In this document: in pieces, positions 9,316 through 19,238 of the stretch
How the letters are laid out: each line of letters starts with the position of its first letter
Numbering within the stretch: the stretch's first letter is position 1
Assembly: GCF_018256155.1 (NCBI RefSeq)
Contig: NZ_JAERLY010000001.1
Location: forward strand, 367,375-431,374
DNA from: Gluconobacter sp. Dm-62
Lineage (GTDB): Bacteria > Pseudomonadota > Alphaproteobacteria > Acetobacterales > Acetobacteraceae
Direction of reading: 5' to 3'
Length of the DNA: 64,000 nt
Notes under the pieces: model-generated
What the model saw: only the letters and a program-made list of their open reading frames with translations
What the model was told of the DNA's origin: nothing
Database searches by the model: none
Made by a program: the position numbers and the translations under genes

Positions 9316-10004
9316 TGGCCAAGCTCCTTCGACCAGTTGATGGCGGAGACGTAGATGCCCAGAGGGTTTTTCCTGAGATGATCGGCATCACGGGGCGTGC
9401 GCAGAACGACCGAGACAATGGCGGTCCAGCGCTCGGTGCCGGTGAACGCGCCGTCGCGGTAATGACGCTCGGTCCAGGCGACGCGGAAGCTGCCGGGCGA
9501 AGCGCGGATCACCGAGGCGATGTCCACCTCGATCTGCTCATGCCCGATGCGCGAGAACGGATCATTGAGGCGGGCATAATCGTTAAGCGCCTGCGCACCC
9601 GACGTGGTGGTGAAATCATAGGCGCGGAGCCAGTTCTGCCGGATCACCACGGCATCGGACGACAGAGCGCGTACGTCGTGGACGAACTGCGCCAGATACC
9701 AGGCGATCTGCGGATCGGCGGGCATATAGCCCGCTGTCGCGGGGGCCACGACCTGCGCCTGGCCCAGACGGTCCACCTGCACCACCCACGGCGTGATGGT
9801 GCCGCGCGCGGACTGCCAGACCAGCCCAGCCCCGAGCCCGGCCGAGAGGAACAGGCTGCCGAACGCCATCAGCCGCCAGTTGCGGGCCTGCACGCGGGCG
9901 GACCCGATCCGGTCATCCCACGCCTGTGCCGCTTTCTGATAGGGTGTCACGGCCTCGGGCGTGGTCCCGTAGCGTGTGGTGGAGCGACGGAACATCGTCC
10001 TCAT
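9312..10004 (-). CDS. trbF: TrbF/VirB8-type conjugal transfer protein
   Basis: The 230-residue protein has a short cytoplasmic N-terminus, one membrane segment near residues 45-65 (LMAFGSLFLSAGLGAGLVW) and a periplasmic VirB8-like NTF2 fold (from about 80; WTAIVSVVLRTPRDADHLRKNPLGIYV near the C-terminus is typical of TrbF). It is a scaffold that links the inner-membrane parts of the transfer machine. It is coupled to trbL and trbG by 4-nt overlaps. An internal ATG at 9995 is a possible later start. Confidence 0.93.
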   Translation of the reverse strand: MRTMFRRSTTRYGTTPEAVTPYQKAAQAWDDRIGSARVQARNWRLMAFGSLFLSAGLGAGLVWQSARGTITPWVVQVDRLGQAQVVAPATAGYMPADPQIAWYLAQFVHDVRALSSDAVVIRQNWLRAYDFTTTSGAQALNDYARLNDPFSRIGHEQIEVDIASVIRASPGSFRVAWTERHYRDGAFTGTERWTAIVSVVLRTPRDADHLRKNPLGIYVSAINWSKELGQ

Positions 10005-11395
10005 TCCTTTTCCGAGAGATCAATGGATGCCGAGCCACCGCCGCCATTGGCGGAGCGGATGACATGCGCCGCCTCGGCGGCATGGGCAGCGGCGTTACGG
10101 CGCTTCATCTTCTGCGCCCATCGGGGTGGCGTGCCTTCGGGACCAGAGCCGCCGCCGACGCCAGCATTACCTGATGGGCCGCCTGCCTGCCCGCCGTTCG
10201 CATCGGGCGATGACCCACCCGTAAAACGTCCGCCCGTCGCGGTGAAAGCGCCTCGCGCGCCCTCGCCGTAGCTCTGCTTCATGGCGGTCGCCGCGGACGA
10301 CATTTTACTCTTCACGGCATTTGCGGCAGCACTGCCCGGTGCCTTCGCGACGCCGCCCAACCCCGCTGCCATACGGGCACCGGCACTCCCACCGGCAGCG
10401 TTCATGGCCCCCATGGAATAAGCCGTGTTGGCCGCTCCGGCGATCGCGGCACCGCCCCGCGCGGCGGCAGCGGTGGCACCAAGGGCGGCGGTACCGCCAG
10501 AGGCGACTGCCCCGACACCGGCGGCCGCAGCAGCACCCATCGCTCCCATCGCCATACCGGTGCCCACAGCCGTTCCCGCGCCAAGCTGTGGGGCGCCAGA
10601 GATCAGCCCGTTGGCTATGCTGCCGCCAAAAATGGACAAGCCGACGATTGAAAGTGACGCCAGCACCACCGAGACGGACTGCCCGATCGTGGGAACGTCG
10701 CTGCCGTAGGAGGTTGAGAACTGGGCGAACAAAACGGACGCGATGGCGGAGATCACCGCCAGCACCATGATCTTCACGCCAGATGACACGACATTGCCCA
10801 GCACCTTCTCGGCCAGAAAAGCGGTGCGGTTGAACAAGGCGAACGGGATCAGCACAAAGCCTGCCAGCGTGGTCAGCTTGAACTCGATCAGCGCGACAAA
10901 GAGCTGCACGGCGAGAATGAAGAACGCCGCCAGCACGATCAGCCAGGACAGGCAGAGCACGAAGATCTGGATGAAATTCGTAAAGAACGCGACAGGGCCA
11001 AGGAGATTGTGGACAGAGTCCAGTAAGGGCTGGGCCGCATCAAAGCCGGTGGAAGCCAGTCGGCCGGGCCGCAGGAAGTCTCCGAGCGCCAGACTGCCGC
11101 CACCGGCTTTCAGGCCAAGGGCTGCAAAACTGTCAAAGACAGTCTTCGACAGACTGGAAAAATTGCTGATCAGGAAGGAAAAGAATCCGATATACAGCGT
11201 CTTTTTCACCAGACGCTGGATGATGTCCTCATCCGCAGCCCAGGCCCAGAACAGGCCAGCCAGTACCATGTCCAGCACGGACAGTGTTCCGGCCAGTGAG
11301 ATCACATTCCCCTTCACCAGACCGAAGCCGCTGTCGATGGTGGTGGTGAAGGTATTCAGGAAAGTGTCGATAACGCCCACATTGCCCATCGCCAT
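10001..11395 (-). CDS. trbL: TrbL/VirB6-type polytopic conjugal transfer protein
   Basis: The protein of about 464 residues has five to six membrane segments in its first 270 residues, then a glycine/alanine-rich, low-complexity tail (GAMGAAAAAGVGAVASGG and similar), which is the usual TrbL layout. It forms the inner-membrane channel. The first ATG is at 11395. A TTG at 11404 in the same frame would give the 4-nt overlap with trbJ seen across the rest of the operon, so the true start is uncertain. The tail makes alignments unreliable there. Confidence 0.92.
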   Translation of the reverse strand: MAMGNVGVIDTFLNTFTTTIDSGFGLVKGNVISLAGTLSVLDMVLAGLFWAWAADEDIIQRLVKKTLYIGFFSFLISNFSSLSKTVFDSFAALGLKAGGGSLALGDFLRPGRLASTGFDAAQPLLDSVHNLLGPVAFFTNFIQIFVLCLSWLIVLAAFFILAVQLFVALIEFKLTTLAGFVLIPFALFNRTAFLAEKVLGNVVSSGVKIMVLAVISAIASVLFAQFSTSYGSDVPTIGQSVSVVLASLSIVGLSIFGGSIANGLISGAPQLGAGTAVGTGMAMGAMGAAAAAGVGAVASGGTAALGATAAAARGGAAIAGAANTAYSMGAMNAAGGSAGARMAAGLGGVAKAPGSAAANAVKSKMSSAATAMKQSYGEGARGAFTATGGRFTGGSSPDANGGQAGGPSGNAGVGGGSGPEGTPPRWAQKMKRRNAAAHAAEAAHVIRSANGGGGSASIDLSEKE

Positions 11396-11400
11396 GGCGG

Positions 11401-12138
11401 TCAATTCCCGCTGCTGCCGAACATGGACACTGCGCCGGGCACATAGGCATCATGTTGGGAGAAATGCTGATACTGCGCGTCACTTTCCGCTTCCGTCGCG
11501 GCATCGCGCGCCTGTTGCAGGGCGGTCGCCCGACCATTGGCGGCGAGTTCGGCCTGGATGTCGGACAATTGCCGGGATTGCAGGGCCAGAAGCTGATTGC
11601 CGGCCTGCGCCGCCTGCAACGCCCCGGTGGAGGTCTGGCTGGCCGACACAAGCTGTGTCATGGCGCTGCTATCAGAGGGAATGTTGCCCACCACCCGCGC
11701 CTGGAGCTTCAGGGCATCCTCAAACCCGCCCACGGAATTCTGCCAGCGTGTCTGCGTCTGGCTGAACAGGGCGCTATCGGACATGCCGGACGAGACGGAC
11801 GTATACGCCTGCTGGTATTGCTGTTCGACGGACTGGACGCTGTAGGCAATATTCTGCGCCTGCGCAAGCAGTGCCGTCGTCTGGGAAATCGTTGATTGCA
11901 GCGTCGACAATGTCGAAAGCGGGAGGCTCGCCAGATTGCGACCCTGATTAACCAGCATCTGCGCCTGATTGGCCAGTGACGTGATCTGGTTGTCGATCTG
12001 CTGGAGCGTGCGTGCTGCGATCAGCACGTTCTCGACATGGTTCGCCCCGTCATAAACCGCCCACTGGGCATGGGCAGCCGGGGCAGCGGAAGCCGTAAAA
12101 GCAATGACCATAACGGCAGGAATCAGACGACATCTCAT
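11401..12138 (-). CDS. trbJ: TrbJ/VirB5-type conjugal transfer protein
   Basis: From the ATG at 12138 the protein is 245 residues: a signal peptide (MRCRLIPAVMVIAFTASAAP, cleavage after AHA, about residue 25), then a long helical, glutamine-rich periplasmic protein typical of TrbJ (LQQIDNQITSLANQAQMLVN). TrbJ is a minor pilus protein that acts in mating-pair formation and entry exclusion. The ATG overlaps the trbE stop in an ATGA, which decides the start; the longer open frame to 12174 has no such support. Confidence 0.93.
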   Translation of the reverse strand: MRCRLIPAVMVIAFTASAAPAAHAQWAVYDGANHVENVLIAARTLQQIDNQITSLANQAQMLVNQGRNLASLPLSTLSTLQSTISQTTALLAQAQNIAYSVQSVEQQYQQAYTSVSSGMSDSALFSQTQTRWQNSVGGFEDALKLQARVVGNIPSDSSAMTQLVSASQTSTGALQAAQAGNQLLALQSRQLSDIQAELAANGRATALQQARDAATEAESDAQYQHFSQHDAYVPGAVSMFGSSGN

Positions 12139-14576
12139 GGCATGCTCCCTTCCCGCAGAAGGTCTGCCGCCCATGACACGCCACGCGCGTCAAACCAGGC
12201 AGGGAGAAAACCGTCCCGCCCATGTTCCGCCAAAACCGCATCAATCAGCCTGTGATCGTCCTTGCCCGACGCCGCGCACAGGGCGAGTGCGACCGGCCCG
12301 AGCCCCAGTTCGAACAGCCGGTTCCCCCGCTGCGTCTGGCAGTAATACTCCCGCTTGGACGCCGCACGGGCGATGATCGCGATCTGCCGGTCATTCAGGC
12401 CGAAATCGCGATAGAGCGCCATGATCTGCGGCTCAATAGCCCGCTCGTTCGGCAGGAAGATCCGCGTCGGGCAGCTTTCCACCACAGCCGGCGCAATCGG
12501 AGAATTGGCGATATCGGACAGGGACTGCGTGGCAAAGATGACGCTGGCGTTCTTCTTACGCAGGGTTTTCAGCCATTCCCGGAGCTGGCCGGCGAAATCC
12601 CCGTCATCCAGGACCAGCCAGCCCTCGTCGATCACCAGCAGCGTCGGGTGGCCGTCCAGACGGCCTTCAATCCGATGGAACAGGTAGGACAGCACGGATG
12701 ACGCCGCGCCCGAGCCGATCAACCCCTCGGTTTCGAACACCACCACATCGGCATCACCCAGTCGCTCGGCGTCCGCATCCAGCAGACGGTCATAGGGTCC
12801 GCCGAGGCAGTAGGGTGCGAGCGCCTGCTTCAGAGCGTTGGACTGGAGAAGTGCCACCAGACCGGAGATCGTGCGTTCATGGCCGGGCGATGACGCGAGG
12901 GAATTCAGGGCCGACCAGAGATGGGCTTTGACGTCCGGCGTCAGCGCCACGCCCTCGCCAACAAGGATCTGCCCCAGCCATTCGCTGGCCCATTTGCGTT
13001 CGTCAGGATCGTCAATCCGAAGCAGCGGCTGGAGTGATACACCACTACCCTGTTCTCCAGCGGCATCCTCCTCGGTCAGACCACCGCCGAGGTCATGCCA
13101 GTCCCCGCCCATCGCCAGCGTTGCCGCCCGCATGGACCCGCCAAAATCAAAGGCGAAAATCTGCGATCCCACATAGCGGCGGAACTGCAACGCCATCAGC
13201 GCCAGCAGGACGGATTTGCCCGCTCCTGTCGGTCCTGCGATCAGCGTATGACCGACATCGCCGATATGCAGGGAAAACCGGAATGGTGTCGCCCCCGCCG
13301 TTTTTCCGTAGAACAGCGGCGGAGCCCTGAAATGCCCATCCTGTTCCGGCCCCGCCCAGACGGCCGACAGCGGGATCATATGCGCGAGGTTCAACGTCGA
13401 GACCGGGGGCTGACGCACATTGGCGTAGACATGCCCCGGCAGAGATCCCAGCCACGCTTCCACCGCGTTGAGGCTTTCCGTCATGCAGGTGAAGTCGCGC
13501 CCCTGGATGATCTTCTCGACCAGCCGAAGCTTCTCGGTTGCGATACTGGCGCTACCATCCCAGACCGTGACCGTGGCAGTGATGTAAGCCTGTCCGACGT
13601 CATCGGCGCCCAGCGACTGCAACGCCAGATCGGCGTCGGCCGCCTTGTTGGCAGCATCATTATCCACCAGCACCGAGGCCTCGTTAGTCATCACCTCGCG
13701 GACAATGGCTGCGATGCTCTTACGTTTTGCGAACCACTGCCGCCGGATTTTCGTCAGCACCTTCGTGGCGTCCGTCTTGTCGAGCAGGATGGCGCGGGTG
13801 GACCAGCGATAGGGCATCGCCAGGCGGTTCAGGTCGTCCAGAATTCCGGGAAAGGTGCGGCTGGGGAAACCGGCGATCGCCAGGGTCTTGAGGAAGGCAT
13901 CGCCGAGCTTTGGTTCCAGGCCGCCCGAGAGCGGCTGGTCCACCAACAGGGCATCGAGGTGCATCGGAATTTCCGGCACGCGGACCCGCTGGTTACGGGT
14001 GGAGATGGTCGAATGCAGATAGGTCAGCGTCTCGCCGTCATCGAGCCAGACGGCCTCGGGCATGAACCCGTCCAGCAGAGCTAGCAGCCGATCACTGCGA
14101 TCGATGAAGGCTTTCAGCATACCGTGCGGGTCCGGCCCGTCCCGTTCCCTGCCTTCATAGAGAAAACGCTCGGCACGCCCGGAAGATTCCGCAGGTGGCA
14201 GCCAGACCAGGGTCAGGAAATATCGGCTCTCGAAATGCGCGCCCTCATCTTCGAAGGCTTCCCGGCGCTCAAGGTCCACCATGTGCGAGGCGGCATCCGG
14301 GAAATCGCTCTCGGGATAGAGCGTGGCCGGAACGCGCTGCGCTTCCACGAACACCGCCCAGCCAGAGCCCAGACGCCGCAGGGCATTGTTCAGGCGTCCC
14401 GTCACACCCACCAGTTCGGCGGGCGTGGCGCTATCGAGATCCGGACCGCGTATCTTTGCCGTGCGCTGAAAGCTGCCGTCCTTGTTCAGGACAACGCCTT
14501 TCTCAACGAGCGCGGCCCACGGCAGAAAATCGGACAGGAGGACAGCGCGGTTGCGATATTCGCCAAGCGACATCAT
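12135..14576 (-). CDS. trbE: TrbE/VirB4-type conjugation ATPase
   Basis: The 813-residue cytoplasmic ATPase energises pilus assembly and substrate transfer. The N-terminal CagE/TrbE/VirB domain covers about residues 20-400. The nucleotide-binding domain has Walker A IAGPTGAGKSVLLALM (about 444-459) and Walker B TLLVIDEGWLVLDD (about 645-658), followed by SVIFATQSLSDIANS, a typical VirB4 sequence. The full length is normal. It starts 13 nt after the trbD stop and ends in an ATGA overlap with trbJ. Confidence 0.96.
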   Translation of the reverse strand: MMSLGEYRNRAVLLSDFLPWAALVEKGVVLNKDGSFQRTAKIRGPDLDSATPAELVGVTGRLNNALRRLGSGWAVFVEAQRVPATLYPESDFPDAASHMVDLERREAFEDEGAHFESRYFLTLVWLPPAESSGRAERFLYEGRERDGPDPHGMLKAFIDRSDRLLALLDGFMPEAVWLDDGETLTYLHSTISTRNQRVRVPEIPMHLDALLVDQPLSGGLEPKLGDAFLKTLAIAGFPSRTFPGILDDLNRLAMPYRWSTRAILLDKTDATKVLTKIRRQWFAKRKSIAAIVREVMTNEASVLVDNDAANKAADADLALQSLGADDVGQAYITATVTVWDGSASIATEKLRLVEKIIQGRDFTCMTESLNAVEAWLGSLPGHVYANVRQPPVSTLNLAHMIPLSAVWAGPEQDGHFRAPPLFYGKTAGATPFRFSLHIGDVGHTLIAGPTGAGKSVLLALMALQFRRYVGSQIFAFDFGGSMRAATLAMGGDWHDLGGGLTEEDAAGEQGSGVSLQPLLRIDDPDERKWASEWLGQILVGEGVALTPDVKAHLWSALNSLASSPGHERTISGLVALLQSNALKQALAPYCLGGPYDRLLDADAERLGDADVVVFETEGLIGSGAASSVLSYLFHRIEGRLDGHPTLLVIDEGWLVLDDGDFAGQLREWLKTLRKKNASVIFATQSLSDIANSPIAPAVVESCPTRIFLPNERAIEPQIMALYRDFGLNDRQIAIIARAASKREYYCQTQRGNRLFELGLGPVALALCAASGKDDHRLIDAVLAEHGRDGFLPAWFDARGVSWAADLLREGSMP

Positions 14577-14589
14577 GGCCCTGCCCTCC

Positions 14590-14868
14590 CTACGCGCGGA
14601 GCCAGGCGGGGTAGCGGAGATGCCGCCGTCCCACCTCGACGAACAGCGGATCGCGCTTCGCTCCCCAGACCGCGAGCGTGTGCCCGATGATCCAGAACAC
14701 GGCCCCGACCAGCCAGAGCCGCAGACCCAGTGAGATGGCAGCTCCCAGTGTGCCGTTGGCGATAGCCAGAGTCCGGGGTGCGCCGCCCAGCAGGATCGGG
14801 TCGGTCAGGGAGCGATGTGCCGGGACATGAAAACCCGGCACCGCATCATCGTCATATCCGGCGGCCAT
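14590..14868 (-). CDS. trbD: TrbD/VirB3-type conjugal transfer protein
   Basis: The 92-residue inner-membrane protein starts MAAGYDDDAVPGFHVPAHRS, typical of TrbD, and has two hydrophobic segments near residues 32-48 and 50-70. It pairs with TrbE at the membrane. The start is fixed by the ATGA overlap with the trbC stop at 14868-14870. The longer frame upstream is a shadow of trbC. Confidence 0.93.
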   Translation of the reverse strand: MAAGYDDDAVPGFHVPAHRSLTDPILLGGAPRTLAIANGTLGAAISLGLRLWLVGAVFWIIGHTLAVWGAKRDPLFVEVGRRHLRYPAWLRA

Positions 14869-15200
14869 CAGATCAGTGCTCCACCGGAGAAGGAGAAGAA
14901 CGACAGGAAGAAGCTCGATGCCGCAAAAGCGATGGACAGGCCGAAAACGATCTGGATCAGGCGGCGGAACCCGCCCGAGGTTTCGCCAAAGGCCAGGGTC
15001 AGGCCGGTCACGGTAATGATGATCACCGACACAATGCGTGCCACTGGCCCCTGCACGGATTCCAGGATCTGGTTGAGCGGTTCCTCCCACGGCATGTCCG
15101 ACCCGGACGCCAAGGCCGAGGAGCACCATGCGATAGACAGCAGCAGCATGGCGGAAAGGACAGGCGCGTGCCGACGCACGCGAAACAGCGCGAGGTTCAT
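14868..15200 (-). CDS. trbC: TrbC/VirB2-type pilin
   Basis: The 110-residue protein has a long signal peptide (through about residue 32, IAWCSSALAS) and two membrane segments in the mature part (IVSVIIITVTGLTLAFG and FGLSIAFAASSFFLSF), the plan of the conjugative prepilin TrbC. The TraF-type peptidase encoded at 26010 is the expected processing and cyclising enzyme. The ATG at 15200 overlaps the trbB stop, which sets the start; the longer open frame to 15608 is a shadow of trbB. Confidence 0.93.
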   Translation of the reverse strand: MNLALFRVRRHAPVLSAMLLLSIAWCSSALASGSDMPWEEPLNQILESVQGPVARIVSVIIITVTGLTLAFGETSGGFRRLIQIVFGLSIAFAASSFFLSFFSFSGGALI

Positions 15201-16174
15201 TGGGGTTCTCCCGAATGCTGGAAGGGATGGATGCAATAAGCGCCGGTAGCGGGGTCGAGCCCGTCCACGGTAGCGAGTTCGGACAACCGGCGCTGCGTGC
15301 CCCGCCCGGAGAGGACAGCGATCACGTCGATCGTTTCGGCAATCAGGGCGCGGGGCACCGTGACCACGATCTCCTGGATCAGTTGCTCCATGCGGTGCAG
15401 TGCGCCGATGGCGGTGCCAGCGTGAAGCGTGCCAATGCCGCCGGGATGGCCCGTGCCCCACGCCTTGAGCAGGTCGAGCGCCTCGGGACCGCGCACCTCG
15501 CCGATCGGGATACGGTCTGGTCGCAGACGCAAAGCCGAGCGGACCAACTCGGACAGGGTGACGATGCCGTCCCTTGTGCGCAGGGACACGAGGTTGGGTG
15601 CCGCGCATTGCAACTCCCGCGTATCCTCGATCAGCACGACCCGGTCGTCGGTTTTCGCGACCGCCGCCAGCAGCGCATTGACCAGCGTGGTCTTGCCCGT
15701 CGATGTGCCGCCCGCGACGAGGATATTCTTTCTCTCGGCAACGGCCTGGCGCAGGAAATCCGCCTGCCCCACCGTCATGATCCCGGTGGCGACATAATCA
15801 TCGAGAGTGAACACGGCAACGGCGGGCTTGCGGATGGCGAAGCTCGGAGCCGTCACCACAGGCGGCAGCAATCCCTCGAACCGCTCACCGGTCGGCAGTT
15901 CTGCGGATACGCGCGGTGCTGTTTCATGCACCTCCGCCCCGACATGGTGCGCGACCAGGCGCACGATGCGCTCGGCATCGGCGGGTATGATGACGTCGCC
16001 CGTGTCGGACAGGCCCTCGGACAGACGGTCGACCCACAGCCGCCCGTCGGGGTTGAGCATGACCTCGACCACGGCGGGGTCGGCAAGGTGCCCCGCGATC
16101 GCCGGTCCCATCGCCGTGCGCAGCATCGAGATGCCGCGTGCCTGGCTTTCCGAATTATGGTGCGAAACCGCCAT
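15197..16174 (-). CDS. trbB: TrbB/VirB11-type secretion ATPase
   Basis: The 325-residue cytoplasmic hexameric ATPase has Walker [18 protein letters not shown] (about residues 151-167), the Asp box [12 protein letters not shown], and the His box region [16 protein letters not shown] that mark the VirB11/GspE family. It is the first gene of the trb operon, followed by trbC in a 4-nt overlap. Its promoter should lie in the 170 bp between its start and the small regulator gene that ends at 16347. Confidence 0.95.
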   Translation of the reverse strand: MAVSHHNSESQARGISMLRTAMGPAIAGHLADPAVVEVMLNPDGRLWVDRLSEGLSDTGDVIIPADAERIVRLVAHHVGAEVHETAPRVSAELPTGERFEGLLPPVVTAPSFAIRKPAVAVFTLDDYVATGIMTVGQADFLRQAVAERKNILVAGGTSTGKTTLVNALLAAVAKTDDRVVLIEDTRELQCAAPNLVSLRTRDGIVTLSELVRSALRLRPDRIPIGEVRGPEALDLLKAWGTGHPGGIGTLHAGTAIGALHRMEQLIQEIVVTVPRALIAETIDVIAVLSGRGTQRRLSELATVDGLDPATGAYCIHPFQHSGEPQ

Positions 16175-16346
16175 CTACCCCCCGCTCGAACGGGACCGGA
16201 ACAGACGATCCCCACATGGGGATGATTAAAAGAAGGCCATTTCGGCTCGATTCAACAACTATTCCGAACCGTGCGGTCATCGCGTGCAAACGGCGGCGTT
16301 CGGCGGGATTGACGATTCCTTTTGGCAGCCCCACGCAATCTGACGA

Positions 16347-16784
16347 TTACTGGGGGTCTTCACCACCATTGCGCCGCGTGTCGATGTCCCGCGACAGTTC
16401 CCTGAGAAAGCGATCTCCAGTGGCCAGTTTCCGCCCGAGCGATTGCAGGAAACCCTCGAACCGCTCGACGCCTTTCGCCCTGGCGGATGCCTGGGCACTG
16501 TCAGGCAGTGGCGGGGTGACGGTCAGCCAGAAACGGATGAACAGTGCCAGCGTCTCGCCCATAATGGCGACGTCTTCGTCCATCCCGGCAATCTGGCGAT
16601 CGATCCTGTCCATGCGTCGGGCGAATGCCGCCTCCAGCCGCTCTGAGGCATCGGCCGAAAGAAAGGACGCGACGGCTGCCTCGATCACCGCCGATTTCGA
16701 GACGTTGCGCCGCAACGCCAGCGCCTCGACCTGTTTCAGAAGCTCCGGCTCGAAATAGACGTTCATGCGGGTCTTGCTCGACAT
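16347..16784 (-). CDS. Ribbon-helix-helix (CopG-like) regulator of conjugation genes
   Basis: The 145-residue protein begins MSSKTRMNVYFEPELLKQVE and continues ALRRNVSKSAVIEAAVASFL, a CopG/Arc-type ribbon-helix-helix that binds DNA as a dimer. A helical region and one hydrophobic segment (ETLALFIRFWLTV, about residues 85-97) follow. The ATG at 16784 has GAGGA 7 nt upstream, better than the GTG at 16796 that would overlap traG. It lies between traG and trbB, where such proteins commonly regulate the operons or help the coupling protein. The hydrophobic segment could tether it to TraG. Confidence 0.82.
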   Translation of the reverse strand: MSSKTRMNVYFEPELLKQVEALALRRNVSKSAVIEAAVASFLSADASERLEAAFARRMDRIDRQIAGMDEDVAIMGETLALFIRFWLTVTPPLPDSAQASARAKGVERFEGFLQSLGRKLATGDRFLRELSRDIDTRRNGGEDPQ

Positions 16785-16792
16785 GGGCGTCC

Positions 16793-18781
16793 TCACAGAT
16801 CGAGGCCATCGGCCGGGTCCATCGTTGCCTGCCGCGCAACGGAGCGGGCCTGCTGGCGTATGGTGCGCGCTTTGGCAGCATCGACATCCGGCTCGTCGTC
16901 GAGCACATCGAACTCCTGCACGCCCGGAGGCTCGGGCGGCACGACGTCCTCATGCTCCGGCAATTCCGGTTCGCGGCGGATGCCGGCATTGGCGGGATCG
17001 CCATCAGCTCCCATGTTGCTAGCCGGTTCTGGCCCTTCTGATGGAGCTTCCACCTCCATCGCCGACCAATCATCGGACGGGGGAGCGGACCGGCGTTTCG
17101 TTCCTGTCGCGGGTGGCGGCAGGACACGCTCCATGAACCGCGCATCCTCGTAATAACGCGCCTTCTTCGCGCGAACGGGCGCCACACCCGCGACCAGCAG
17201 CAATTCATCGGTCGGTGGAAGCTGCATCACTTCGCCGGGCGTGAGCAGTGGCCGTGCCGTCTCCTGTCGCGACACCATGAGATGCCCGAGCCAGGGTGAC
17301 AGCCGGTGGCCGGCATAATTGGTGGAATCGCGCATTTCTGTCGCGGTGCCGAGGGCATCCGACACCCGCCGGGCGGTACGCTCGTCGTTGGTGGCGAAAG
17401 CGACGCGGACATGACAGTTGTCGAGAATGCTGTTGGTCGCACCGTAAGCTTTTTCGATTTGGTTCAGACTCTGCGCAATCAGGAAGGATTTGATCCCGTA
17501 ACCCGCCATGAAGGCCAGCGCGCTCTCGAAGAAATCGAGACGGCCGAGGGCGGGAAACTCATCAAGCATCAGCAGCAACCGGTGCCGATGGGCCGAAACA
17601 TGCAGATCCTCCGTCAACCGCCGGCCGATCTGGTTCAGGATCAGGCGGATCAGCGGCTTGGTGCGGGCGATATCGGATGGCGGCACGACGAGGTAGAGAC
17701 TGGCGGGCTGACGACCTGACACCAGATCCGCGATACCCCAGTCGCATCGTGCCGTCACCTTCGCCACCACAGGGTCGCGATAGAGGCCCAGGAACGACAT
17801 GGCGGTGGAAAGAACGCCCGACCGTTCGTTGTCACTCTTGTTCAGCAGTTCCCGCGCCGATGACGCGATGACCGGATGCACGCCCGCCTTGCCGAGATGC
17901 AGCGTGGACATCATGGCACGCAGCGTCGCCTCCACCGGCCGCTTCGGATCGGAGAGGAAATTGGCGACACCAGCCAGCGTCTTGTCCGGCTCGGCATAGA
18001 GGACATGCAGGATCGCACCCACCAGCAGGGAGTGCGAGGTCTTCTCCCAATGGTTGCGCCGGTCCAGCGCGCCTTCGGGATCGACGAGGATATCGGCGAT
18101 GTTCTGGACGTCGCGGACCTCCCTGTCGCCACGCCGGACCTCCAGCAGCGGGTTGTAGGGCGATGAAGCCGGATCGGTCGGGTCGAACAGCAACACACGC
18201 CCGTGCCGCGCACGAAACCCGGCGGTCAGCCCCCAGTTCTCGCCCTTGATGTCATGAACGATGGCCGAGCCCGGCCAGGTCAACAGCGTGGGCACGACCA
18301 GCCCGACGCCTTTGCCCGAACGGGTCGGGGCGAAGCACAGGACATGCTCGGGACCATTATGCCGAAGATAGTCCCGATCCCACCGGCCCAGCACCACGCC
18401 GTCGGGGTCGAGCAGCCCGGCTTCCTTCACTTCACCGACCTCCGCCCAGCGGGCCGAGCCGTATGTGGCGACGTTGTGGGCCTCCCGCGCCCGAAGTATG
18501 GACAAGCCGATGGCCACCACGATGGCGATGAGGCCGCCGGACGAGGCGATATATCCGCCCGTCACGAAGATCGACGGCGCGTAGGCGTCGTAGAAATACC
18601 ACCACCAGAAGAAGGCCGGCGGATAGTAGAACCGCCAGCCCGCCACCATGAACCAGGGGACACCAAGCTGGGACTGAAAGCTGAGACGCCAGGCCGTCCA
18701 TTCCGTCGCACTCCAGATGGCGACGAAGACGATCAGCAGAACGAGGGCGACCTGCCCCCACAGGACACGGCTTCCGGACAT
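16793..18781 (-). CDS. traG: Type IV coupling protein TraG/VirD4
   Basis: The 662-residue inner-membrane ATPase carries the relaxase-DNA complex to the transfer channel. It has two N-terminal membrane segments (about 8-25 and 72-95), then Walker A APTRSGKGVGLVVPTLL (about 150-166), KGENWGLTAGFR, and Walker B LLLMLDEFPALGRLDFFE (about 400-417). IAQSLNQIEKAYG is also characteristic. The acidic C-terminal tail (PEPPGVQEFDVLDDEPD) may contact the relaxosome. The order traG, regulator, trbB is standard for this element type. Confidence 0.96.
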   Translation of the reverse strand: MSGSRVLWGQVALVLLIVFVAIWSATEWTAWRLSFQSQLGVPWFMVAGWRFYYPPAFFWWWYFYDAYAPSIFVTGGYIASSGGLIAIVVAIGLSILRAREAHNVATYGSARWAEVGEVKEAGLLDPDGVVLGRWDRDYLRHNGPEHVLCFAPTRSGKGVGLVVPTLLTWPGSAIVHDIKGENWGLTAGFRARHGRVLLFDPTDPASSPYNPLLEVRRGDREVRDVQNIADILVDPEGALDRRNHWEKTSHSLLVGAILHVLYAEPDKTLAGVANFLSDPKRPVEATLRAMMSTLHLGKAGVHPVIASSARELLNKSDNERSGVLSTAMSFLGLYRDPVVAKVTARCDWGIADLVSGRQPASLYLVVPPSDIARTKPLIRLILNQIGRRLTEDLHVSAHRHRLLLMLDEFPALGRLDFFESALAFMAGYGIKSFLIAQSLNQIEKAYGATNSILDNCHVRVAFATNDERTARRVSDALGTATEMRDSTNYAGHRLSPWLGHLMVSRQETARPLLTPGEVMQLPPTDELLLVAGVAPVRAKKARYYEDARFMERVLPPPATGTKRRSAPPSDDWSAMEVEAPSEGPEPASNMGADGDPANAGIRREPELPEHEDVVPPEPPGVQEFDVLDDEPDVDAAKARTIRQQARSVARQATMDPADGLDL

Positions 18782-18898
18782 CGGGGCTCCAATCGGCTTG
18801 GCGAATGAAACCGATCAGAGAAGGGGCGACCCAGCGGCAGGCAATATATAATGAGTCGCGATCGTACCACCGGATACCATGGCGAAGAAAAAGGACGG

Positions 18899-19195
18899 TC
18901 AGTGCCGGGTTGCGCGGGCGTCGATCACGGCCTTTTCGAGAATCTTCCGATAACCGATTTTCGTCATCCATTGCGCACGGGCGAGATGGCTTTCCCAGCA
19001 GGTGCGCGTGCGCTCTGCGTCCGCCGGATCACGATGCAGCACGATCTGCGCCACCTCCGTCCAGTCGGCCCGATCCGCCTCGGCATCGAGCAGGCGGAGA
19101 TAGGTGATGAAATGCACTTCGTCATAGGTCGTGATCTCCGGCACGGTCGGGGCCAGGTCATCGACATCGGGGGCCAGTTCGGGCCTTGCTGTCAT
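18899..19195 (-). CDS. Conserved protein of conjugative elements, unknown function
   Basis: The 98-residue protein has the core TTYDEVHFITYLRLLDAEAD, then VAQIVLHRDP and a C-terminal SHLARAQWMTKIGYRKIL. I recognise this as a small family recurrent just upstream of traG in alphaproteobacterial elements, but I cannot give it a function. It is cytoplasmic and without membrane segments. The ATG at 19195 follows GGAG about 10 nt upstream; the longer frame to 19345 runs through the promoter/operator region. It is divergent from the broken XRE regulator at 19300, which may once have controlled it. Confidence 0.75.
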   Translation of the reverse strand: MTARPELAPDVDDLAPTVPEITTYDEVHFITYLRLLDAEADRADWTEVAQIVLHRDPADAERTRTCWESHLARAQWMTKIGYRKILEKAVIDARATRH

Positions 19196-19238
19196 CCGAC
19201 AGCGCTCCAGCAGGATTGCAGCCAACCATGTCCTAAAA

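Noticed and set aside
13095..14084. Long plus-strand open frame opposite trbE
   Set aside because: It is antisense to a clear VirB4 ATPase and has no domain; GC-rich coding DNA gives such frames by chance. The same holds for 15200-16225, 9315-10271, 10743-11765, 23934-25091 and 27421-28614.
14868..15608. 246-residue open frame as a fused TrbC
   Set aside because: Its first 136 residues are the other-frame shadow of trbB; the signal peptide starts at ATG 15200.
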